From Prevotella sp. CAG:732 (lineage in GTDB: Bacteria > Bacteroidota > Bacteroidia > Bacteroidales > Bacteroidaceae), in assembly GCA_000436035.1 (NCBI GenBank), contig FR893252.1, positions 1 through 10,790 of the forward strand: a stretch of DNA of 10,790 bases. The letters are read 5' to 3'. Made by a program: the position numbers and the translations under genes. Shown piece by piece: positions 5,742 to 10,790 of the stretch; the first letter of the stretch is position 1; each line of letters starts with the position of its first letter. The notes under the pieces are model-generated. The model did no database searches. It was not told where the DNA came from and was given only the letters and a program-made list of their open reading frames with translations.

Positions 5742-6245
5742 CTATACCGCCCTATCCCCTTCTGCCATAGTCAACTCATCCAAGAGTCCTTGGCAAGCAT
5801 CCTCCAAAAGAGTGATAACTAACTCAAAGTCACTATAGTCGCCATAATATGGGTCAGGAACCGTGGTGTATTCACGATGTGAAGTCAAGAAGTCTGCCAT
5901 ACGCACTACCTTGTCTTTATCCGCCTGTGAGGAAGCCATGGAGGTAATGGCACGATAGTTTTCGTTGTCCATCACCACGATGGTATCGAATCTCTTGAAG
6001 TCGGAACGTTGGAACTGTCTAGCATGACTATCAAAACGATATCCATGCTCTGCCCCACACTTTCTCATACGGCTATCGGGCAACTGTCCCACGTGCCAGC
6101 TTCCGATACCAGCCGAATCGATTTCAAACTCATCGCTCAATCCAGCCTTCTCCACGAGCGACTTCATGATGCCTTCGGCTGCCGGAGAGCGACAGATATT
6201 GCCGAGGCAAATAAATAATACTGTATGTTTACCTTGTTTCATCAT
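5742..6245 (-). CDS. Low-molecular-weight protein tyrosine phosphatase
   Basis: Protein of 167 residues, the usual length for the LMW-PTP family. It removes phosphate from protein tyrosines in the cytoplasm through a phosphocysteine intermediate. The N-terminal P-loop VLFICLGNICRSPAAEG carries the CX5R(S) signature with nucleophile Cys13 and Arg19. The general-acid motif DPY is at 131-133 (VPDPYYGDY). The C-terminal helix ITLLEDACQGLLDEL is also typical. Family relatives act with tyrosine kinases in capsule and exopolysaccharide control (Wzb/Etp type), but no kinase, capsule or arsenic genes are present here, so the substrate is unknown. Two consecutive ATGs (6243-6245 and 6240-6242) can start it. 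It has its own promoter and is not co-transcribed with enolase if the terminator at 6340-6382 works. Confidence 0.95.
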   Translation of the reverse strand: MMKQGKHTVLFICLGNICRSPAAEGIMKSLVEKAGLSDEFEIDSAGIGSWHVGQLPDSRMRKCGAEHGYRFDSHARQFQRSDFKRFDTIVVMDNENYRAITSMASSQADKDKVVRMADFLTSHREYTTVPDPYYGDYSDFELVITLLEDACQGLLDELTMAEGDRAV

Positions 6246-6289
6246 TCTTTTCTATTTTTAGCAGATTATTACCGCCGTTAATTGGTTTG

Positions 6290-6320
6290 CAAAATTAAGA
6301 AATATTCCTTTAATTACAAA
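6290..6320 (-). promoter_or_regulatory. Promoter of the tyrosine phosphatase gene
   Basis: Read on the minus strand, TTTG (6320-6317) and TAATTTTG (6297-6290) are separated by 19 nt. The transcript would start near 6284 and give a leader of about 39 nt to the ATG at 6245. Confidence 0.75.
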
Positions 6321-6339
6321 ACTTTAGGAAAGAAAAATA

Positions 6340-6382
6340 CAAAACAAAGAAAAGCATGGACAGCCATCACGGCTACCCATGC
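6340..6382 (-). terminator. Rho-independent terminator of enolase
   Basis: GCATGG (6354-6359) pairs with CCATGC (6377-6382), and AGCC (6362-6365) pairs with GGCT (6371-6374), with a 2-nt internal mismatch and the loop ATCAC. On the minus strand the stem is followed by a T-rich tail (TTTTCTTTGTTTT). It lies about 94 nt past the enolase stop and just upstream of the phosphatase promoter. Confidence 0.7.
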
Positions 6383-6475
6383 CCCATTCAAATATGATCT
6401 ATTCTTAAAAAAGCTAACCTAGTTGCAAGATACACCTTTTATATAATATATAGACATACCTTGCAACCGATTTTT

Positions 6476-7783
6476 CTACTTCAATTTCTTGTAACCATAA
6501 ACGGCACGATTGCCCAACTGCTCCTCGATGCGGATGAGCTGGTTGTACTTCGCCATACGATCGGTACGACTCATACTACCCGTCTTGATCTGACCAGAAT
6601 TGGTAGCCACGGCAATATCTGCGATAGTAGTGTCCTCTGTCTCGCCAGAACGGTGAGAAGTAACTGTGGTATAACCATGACGATGTGCCATCTCGATAGC
6701 ATCCAAGGTTTCGGTGAGCGAACCTATCTGATTGACCTTGATCAGGATAGAGTTGGCAGCACCCATCTTGATACCCTTCTCCAAGAACTTGACATTGGTA
6801 ACGAAGAGGTCGTCACCCACCAACTGGCAACGGTCACCGATGGCAGCGGTCAACTTCACCCAGTTGTCCCAGTCGTTCTCATCCAAACCATCCTCGATAG
6901 AATCAATAGGATATTTAGTTATCAATTCTTCCAAGAACTTGATTTGCTCCTCGGCAGTGAGTTTCTTACCATTAGGATCCTTCTTCTTGCCATCCTTCAA
7001 CTGGCGATAATCATAGTACCACTCACCATTCTCCTGTACGGCAAACTCGCTCGCAGCACAGTCCATGGCAATCTTCACGTCCTTGCCTGGCTCATAGCCT
7101 GCGTTCTTGATAGCCTGGCAGATGCTCTCTAAAGCATCCTCTATACCATTGAGCGCAGGAGCGAAACCGCCCTCATCACCTACAGCAGTAGAAAGCCCAC
7201 GGCTCTTCAAGAGTTTAGCCAAAGCGTGGAACACCTCAGCACCCATGCGGATAGCCTCTTTCTCAGAAGGAGCACCCACAGGACGAATCATAAACTCCTG
7301 GAATGCGATAGGCGCATCAGAGTGAGCACCACCATTGATGATGTTCATCATAGGAACAGGCAATGTATAGGTGTTGCAACCACCAATATAGCGATAGAGA
7401 GGTATCTGGAGATACTCCGCAGCCGCATGAGCCACAGCCAAGGAAACACCGAGGATGGCATTGGCACCGAGGTTAGACTTAGTCTTGGTGCCATCGAGTT
7501 CCAACATCTTGTAGTCGATGTCACGCTGCTCCAACGCAGACATACCGATGAGGGCAGGAGCTATCACCTTGTTGACGTTCTCCACTGCCTTGAGCACGCC
7601 CTTGCCAAGATAGCGATTCTTGTCGCCATCACGGAGTTCGAGGGCCTCGTTCTCACCAGTTGAAGCACCAGAAGGAACAGAAGCACGGCCTACGACGCCC
7701 GACTCCAATGTGATTTCAACCTCTACTGTTGGATTGCCACGTGAATCCAAGATTTCTCTTGCATGTACTTTTTCGATAATCAT
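6476..7783 (-). CDS. eno: Enolase (phosphopyruvate hydratase)
   Basis: Protein of 435 residues, full length. It interconverts 2-phosphoglycerate and phosphoenolpyruvate in glycolysis and gluconeogenesis, in the cytoplasm, as a magnesium-dependent dimer or octamer. All active-site parts are present: substrate-loop histidine His154 (GGAHSD), catalytic Glu204 (GDEGGFAP), Mg ligands Asp241 (AMDCAASEF), Glu297 (SIEDGL) and Asp324 (VGDDLF), the catalytic base Lys349 in the signature ILIKVNQIGSLTET, and SHRSGETED (376-384). In many bacteria the enzyme is also part of the RNA degradosome, but no such partner is here. The start at 7783 gives MIIEKVHAREILDSRGNPTV, the standard N-terminus. It is monocistronic with its own promoter and terminator. 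Confidence 0.99.
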   Translation of the reverse strand: MIIEKVHAREILDSRGNPTVEVEITLESGVVGRASVPSGASTGENEALELRDGDKNRYLGKGVLKAVENVNKVIAPALIGMSALEQRDIDYKMLELDGTKTKSNLGANAILGVSLAVAHAAAEYLQIPLYRYIGGCNTYTLPVPMMNIINGGAHSDAPIAFQEFMIRPVGAPSEKEAIRMGAEVFHALAKLLKSRGLSTAVGDEGGFAPALNGIEDALESICQAIKNAGYEPGKDVKIAMDCAASEFAVQENGEWYYDYRQLKDGKKKDPNGKKLTAEEQIKFLEELITKYPIDSIEDGLDENDWDNWVKLTAAIGDRCQLVGDDLFVTNVKFLEKGIKMGAANSILIKVNQIGSLTETLDAIEMAHRHGYTTVTSHRSGETEDTTIADIAVATNSGQIKTGSMSRTDRMAKYNQLIRIEEQLGNRAVYGYKKLK

Positions 7784-7861
7784 AATCTTAATACTTTAAA
7801 TTGTTACATTTATTCTTGCAGAGCTTGCCCTGACACGAACAAACCCTCTACCTTTCGGCTG

Positions 7862-7893
7862 CAAAGTTACAGATTTTATTGTAATTATCCAAA
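7862..7893 (-). promoter_or_regulatory. Promoter of enolase
   Basis: On the minus strand TTTG (7893-7890) and TAACTTTG (7869-7862) are separated by 20 nt, an excellent match to the phylum consensus. The transcript start near 7856 gives a leader of about 73 nt. Confidence 0.85.
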
Positions 7894-7912
7894 TGAAACG
7901 TATCGCCAATAA

Positions 7913-7943
7913 TCGGTATTTTAGCGAAGTGTCCAAATACCGA
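7913..7943. repeat. 9-bp perfect inverted repeat between divergent promoters
   Basis: TCGGTATTT (7913-7921) and AAATACCGA (7935-7943) are perfect reverse complements around 13 nt. The repeat lies 20 bp upstream of the enolase -33 element and about 60 bp upstream of the uptake promoter. It could be an operator for either direction. Confidence 0.5.
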
Positions 7944-8001
7944 CTTTTAAGTATTAAAGCGTGCGATTCTTTCCGTCCGACCATTTTCTCTTCCTTTTTC
8001 C

Positions 8002-8032
8002 TTTGCTAATTCAAATAATAATCGTATTTTTG
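8002..8032 (+). promoter_or_regulatory. Promoter of the FecB/FecCD uptake operon
   Basis: TTTG (8002-8005) and TATTTTTG (8025-8032) are separated by 19 nt. The transcript would start near 8038, leaving an unusually long leader of about 120 nt before the ATG at 8158. Confidence 0.8.
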
Positions 8033-8073
8033 CAGAGATTTAAAGCATTAGCATAATAGAATGCACCTCAAAA

Positions 8074-8138
8074 GGTTGTAATAAAAAAACAACCAAAATG
8101 GTTGTTTTTCGGAAATCAACCCAAAATGGTTGATTTTT
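8074..8138 (+). promoter_or_regulatory. Leader with five alternating complementary elements, possible attenuator
   Basis: GGTTG occurs at 8074, 8100 and 8128, and CAACC at 8090 and 8117, so each element can pair with either neighbour. Two of the pairings extend well: AAAAACAACC/GGTTGTTTTT (8085-8094 with 8100-8109, loop AAAAT) and AAATCAACC/GGTTGATTT (8113-8121 with 8128-8136), each with T residues at the end like weak terminators. The pairing 8074-8079 with 8089-8094 excludes the first of these. Such exclusive structures suggest attenuation or an RNA switch; paired DNA operators are the alternative. It is too short for a standard cobalamin riboswitch, and I see no B12-box. Confidence 0.5.
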
Positions 8139-8157
8139 CACATATTTAATATAAATA

Positions 8158-9369
8158 ATGAAGATAAAAAACATAATTTTTGGAGCCTTGGTTGTGCTCC
8201 TAGTCGTAGCTTGCCAAGGTGGCAAGACGGCAAGTGGCGAGGGGGGCGATACCCTCCAGATGAAATACGCAGAGTTGCTCACCATCGTGAAGCATAACGA
8301 TGGTGCCTATACGGAGGCAATCATCGAAAACCCTTGGAAAAAGGGAACGACATTGCACAAGTACATCCTTGTACCGAAAGGCAAGGAGGGCGACGAGACC
8401 GTGGCAAGGCTCAAGGATGACATCCGAGAGAATGCGACTTTGCAAATGGGTAGCCACTGCGACATCGTGCGCACTCCTTTGGAGAGCAACGTGGTGTTCA
8501 CGGCTCCTCATTGCCAACTGATGTATGAACTGGGATGCAAGAACGCCATCACTGGTGTTTGCGACAAAGACTACATCAATATTCCTGACATCAAGGAGAG
8601 GGTGAAGCTATCAGATGGCAAGGCTTCTACTTCTGATACGGATAAAGTCATCATCGATTGCGGCTCAAGTATGCAACCCGACATAGAACGAATCATCGCC
8701 TTGAAGCCAGAAGGGTTGTTCATCTCTCCTTTCGAGAACAGTGGCGGATATGGCAAGCTCGACAAACTCCACATCCCTATCATCGAGACTGCAGACTATA
8801 TGGAAACCTCCCCTCTCGGCAGAGCGGAATGGATGAAATTCTATGGATTATTGTTTAAGAGTGAAGAACGAAGCGACTCTCTCTTCTCTTCAATAGAAAA
8901 GGAGTACTTGGCTCTGAAGGCTGAGGCTGCGAAGTTGCCACAAGGTCTCTCCATTCTTACCGAACGAAAGATGGGGAGCGTATGGTATGTACCTGGCGGC
9001 AAGAGTACGATGGGAATCCTATTGAAGGATGCCAACGCCAAATATATCTTTGCCGATGACACTCACAGTGGTAGCCTTGCTTACGGTCCGGAACGCATTC
9101 TCAGCAAAGGAACACAAATTGACGTATGGGCATTCAAATATTTCGGCGGCAAGGCTTTAAGCAAATCAGACTTACTCGCTGAATATGAAGGATATAAGGC
9201 TTTGAAGACTTTCAATCAGAACAGCATTTATCAGGTAGATACTAGCACACAACCTTATTTCGAGTTGACCAGTTTCCATCCTGAGATTTTGCTCCGAGAG
9301 TTCATCATCTTGGCGCATCCCAAGGCTACTCAATTCGGAAAACTCCGATTCTACCAACATTTGTTTTAG
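8158..9369 (+). CDS. ABC transporter substrate-binding lipoprotein (FecB/BtuF-like)
   Basis: Protein of 403 residues with a lipoprotein signal: positively charged start MKIKN, hydrophobic core, and lipobox VVAC with Cys19 as the lipidated residue. The residues after Cys19 (QGGKTAS) lack the acidic motif used for surface display in this phylum, so it probably faces the periplasm. The rest fits the TroA-like periplasmic-binding family (Peripla_BP_2): a first lobe with IVRTPLESNVVFTAPHCQLM and a DIERIIALKPEGLFIS segment, then a long helix, and a second lobe with SVWYVPGGKSTMG and GPERILSKGTQIDVW. The family captures Fe(III)-siderophores, heme or cobalamin; the substrate cannot be read from the sequence. 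It lies 42 bp upstream of a FecCD-type permease on the same strand with no terminator between, so the two form an operon. Confidence 0.88.
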   Translation: MKIKNIIFGALVVLLVVACQGGKTASGEGGDTLQMKYAELLTIVKHNDGAYTEAIIENPWKKGTTLHKYILVPKGKEGDETVARLKDDIRENATLQMGSHCDIVRTPLESNVVFTAPHCQLMYELGCKNAITGVCDKDYINIPDIKERVKLSDGKASTSDTDKVIIDCGSSMQPDIERIIALKPEGLFISPFENSGGYGKLDKLHIPIIETADYMETSPLGRAEWMKFYGLLFKSEERSDSLFSSIEKEYLALKAEAAKLPQGLSILTERKMGSVWYVPGGKSTMGILLKDANAKYIFADDTHSGSLAYGPERILSKGTQIDVWAFKYFGGKALSKSDLLAEYEGYKALKTFNQNSIYQVDTSTQPYFELTSFHPEILLREFIILAHPKATQFGKLRFYQHLF

Positions 9370-9411
9370 GTACGGTTTTTTATCAATCTTGACTCAAGCA
9401 ACTCAGCTATT

Positions 9412-10458
9412 ATGAATAAGGCAACGATATATTCTTTGGCGCTCCTTGTGGCGATAGCGTTTCTCTTCTTCGCCAACTTGGCATGGGGAAGCGTCAATAT
9501 TCCGTTCAAGGAGGTGTTAGGCATTCTTACATCTTCGGGCACAGAAGTGTCACATGCATTGATGGGAACAGATGGGACCTTAGAATCTGTCAACCGATAT
9601 ATTATCTTGGAGTCTCGCCTGCCACAAGCCATCACCGCCCTACTCGCTGGCGCCGCCCTTGCCACAAGCGGTTTGCTCTTGCAGACTGCCTTTCGCAACC
9701 CCTTGGCTGGCCCTGATGTCTTCGGTATCAGCAGTGGCGCGGGACTCGCCGTAGCCATCGTGATGCTTTCCCTTGGTGGCAACATCACGATGGGCGACTA
9801 TACCATTGGCGGTTTCCTCGCCATCCTTATCTCAGCCTTTGCTGGAGCCATGGTGGTGATGGGCATCATCACACTCTTCTCCACGATGGTACGCAACCAG
9901 GTGGTACTCCTCATCATCGGAATCATGGTGGGATACCTCGCCAGCAGTGCCATCTCGCTCTTGAATTTCTTCAGTACGCCAGAGGGCGTGAAGTCGTATA
10001 TGGTATGGGGAATGGGAAGTTTTGGCAATGTGTCGATGAACGAGGTGGGATATTTCACCCTCATCGCCATCATCGGCTTGTTCGCCTCGTTGCTTCTCAT
10101 CAAGCCGCTGAATGCCATGCTCTTGGGCGAACAATATGCAGAGAACTTAGGTTTCAACGTCCATCGTCTGCGCATCGCCTTGCTAATCATTACTGGATTG
10201 CTCACGGCAGTGGTCACCGCCTTCTGTGGTCCCATCGCCTTCATCGGACTAGCCACTCCTCACATCGTCCGTCTCTTGATTGGCACCGACAACCACCGTC
10301 AAGTACTCCCACTCACAATGCTGATGGGTTCCACCATCGCCCTACTCTGCAATGCTCTCTGCACATTGCCTGCAGATGGCGGTTTGATTCCCCTCAATGC
10401 CGTCACCCCCCTCTTCGGTGCTCCCGTCATCATCTATGTCTTATTGAAGAAGCGATAA
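9412..10458 (+). CDS. FecCD/BtuC-family ABC transporter permease
   Basis: Protein of 348 residues, the typical length, with many hydrophobic helices across the inner membrane. The family block from Arg69 (RLPQAITALLAG) through SGLLLQTAFRNPLAGPDVFG to GISSGAG at about residue 110 is well preserved. The ATPase-contact loop LGEQYAENLGFNVHRLR (about 239-254) and the block CGPIAFIGLATPHIVRLL (272-289) are also present. It forms the channel through which the substrate delivered by the upstream lipoprotein crosses the inner membrane. The normal partner is an ATPase of the FecE/BtuD type, usually encoded next, but the following gene is an unrelated AAA-type ATPase with its own promoter. The ATPase must come from elsewhere if this transporter works. 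The start ATG at 9412 gives a first membrane helix right after MNKATIYS. Confidence 0.93.
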   Translation: MNKATIYSLALLVAIAFLFFANLAWGSVNIPFKEVLGILTSSGTEVSHALMGTDGTLESVNRYIILESRLPQAITALLAGAALATSGLLLQTAFRNPLAGPDVFGISSGAGLAVAIVMLSLGGNITMGDYTIGGFLAILISAFAGAMVVMGIITLFSTMVRNQVVLLIIGIMVGYLASSAISLLNFFSTPEGVKSYMVWGMGSFGNVSMNEVGYFTLIAIIGLFASLLLIKPLNAMLLGEQYAENLGFNVHRLRIALLIITGLLTAVVTAFCGPIAFIGLATPHIVRLLIGTDNHRQVLPLTMLMGSTIALLCNALCTLPADGGLIPLNAVTPLFGAPVIIYVLLKKR

Positions 10459-10495
10459 TTACAGTACTTTTTGCGTTAAATATTCTTTTTCTTGC

Positions 10496-10524
10496 TTGAT
10501 ATTCAGAATAATTCGCTATTTTTG
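10496..10524 (+). promoter_or_regulatory. Promoter of the AAA-ATPase_like gene
   Basis: TATTTTTG at 10517-10524 is a good -7 element. TTG at 10496-10498 is 18 nt upstream and TTG at 10492-10494 is 22 nt upstream, so the -33 assignment is uncertain. The separate promoter shows this gene is not simply the third gene of the uptake operon. Confidence 0.6.
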
Positions 10525-10550
10525 CAATATCAATTCAAAAAGAAGCATTT

Positions 10551-10790
10551 ATGGCATTGAAATTATATCCTGTAGGAATCCAGACGTTTGAGGAGATCAG
10601 AAAGCGTGACCTCCTCTATGTTGATAAGACGGAATACATCTACCGAATGACACATTCTGGTGGAAAATATTTCTTCTTAGGACGACCACGCCGCTTTGGC
10701 AAGTCGCTTTTGGTATCAACTCTTGAAAGCTATTTCTCAGGAAAGAAGGAGTTGTTTGAGGGGCTTGCCATCGAAAAGTTGGAGCAGGAA
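10551..10790 (+). CDS. AAA-ATPase_like protein (usually with C-terminal DUF1703 nuclease-like domain), 5' part only
   Basis: The reading frame opens at ATG 10551 and runs 80 codons to the window edge without a stop. It begins MALKLYPVGIQTFEEIRKRD, then LLYVDKTEYIY, and has the P-loop FLGRPRRFGKSLL (Gly44 to Ser52 for the nucleotide-binding loop) followed by STLESYFSGKKELFEGLAI. This is the characteristic N-terminus of the AAA-ATPase_like family (PF09820). Those proteins are about 500-600 residues and usually end in a PD-(D/E)XK nuclease-like domain (DUF1703), which would lie beyond the window. The family is multicopy in Bacteroidota and its role is unknown. The AT-rich leader and a promoter 27 bp upstream support the start. 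Confidence 0.92.
   Translation, partial: MALKLYPVGIQTFEEIRKRDLLYVDKTEYIYRMTHSGGKYFFLGRPRRFGKSLLVSTLESYFSGKKELFEGLAIEKLEQE

Larger units (their letters stand above)
7784..8157. other. Divergent intergenic region between enolase and the uptake operon
   Basis: This gap of 374 bases holds no gene. From left to right it contains the enolase leader and promoter (minus strand, to 7893), a 9-bp inverted repeat (7913-7943), a pyrimidine-rich stretch (about 7970-8002), the uptake operon promoter (8002-8032), and a leader with alternating GGTTG/CAACC elements (8074-8136). Short minus-strand frames here lack family features. Confidence 0.7.

Noticed and set aside
6461..7132. Plus-strand 223-codon frame opposite enolase
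   Set aside because: It is antisense to a certain enolase gene and shows no recognisable motif.
8038..8157. Cobalamin riboswitch in the uptake leader
   Set aside because: The leader is only about 120 nt, and no B12-box or multi-stem core is visible; only short GGTTG/CAACC hairpins are seen.
8040..8285. Minus-strand 81-codon frame over the uptake leader
   Set aside because: It is antisense to the leader hairpins and to the lipoprotein signal sequence, and no promoter is seen on the minus strand.

Overview
The window looks like chromosomal DNA from a gut- or oral-type Bacteroidota, most likely the Prevotella/Segatella group. Nearly every gene is preceded by the Bacteroidota promoter form TTG/TTTG - about 19-21 nt - TAnnTTTG. 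Intergenic DNA is AT-rich, Shine-Dalgarno sites are mostly absent, and several proteins belong to families expanded in this phylum (DUF4143 ATPases, AAA-ATPase_like/DUF1703 proteins). The genus is an inference; there is no rRNA or other marker here. I found no tRNA, rRNA, CRISPR array or insertion sequence.

Layout. (1) 269-1747 (+): a two-pass membrane protein with a C-terminal OmpR/PhoB-type winged helix, then a small membrane-anchored protein with a PsbP/DcrB-like pattern. Between them are two 11-bp direct repeats that resemble a PhoB-family box, and an inverted repeat overlapping the second gene's -33 element. (2) 1748-3501: four 33-bp tandem repeats whose last copy supplies the -33 element of a DUF4143 AAA ATPase, followed by an apparent remnant of an outer-membrane beta-barrel gene. 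(3) 3560-5146: a family C69 dipeptidase with its own promoter. (4) 5231-5715: a short transcription unit with two unannotated micro-ORFs (29 and 40 aa), each with nearly the same ribosome binding site, ending in a strong hairpin terminator. (5) Minus strand, 5742-7783: a low-molecular-weight protein tyrosine phosphatase and enolase, each with its own promoter; enolase has a terminator. (6) 8002-10458 (+): a leader with five alternating complementary GGTTG/CAACC elements, then a substrate-binding lipoprotein and a FecCD/BtuC-type permease for iron-siderophore, heme or cobalamin uptake. The matching ATPase gene does not follow. (7) 10551 to the window end: the N-terminus of an AAA-ATPase_like protein, cut by the edge.

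How the parts work together. The transporter pair at 8158-10458 is the only clear multi-gene pathway. Enolase is housekeeping glycolysis. The phosphatase and the C69 peptidase stand alone. The two ATPases (2011 and 10551) belong to different families, but both families join a P-loop ATPase to a PD-(D/E)XK nuclease-like fold, and both genes stand alone behind their own promoters. The parts least explained by known systems are the micro-ORF unit, the 33-bp repeat promoter, and the alternating-hairpin leader.
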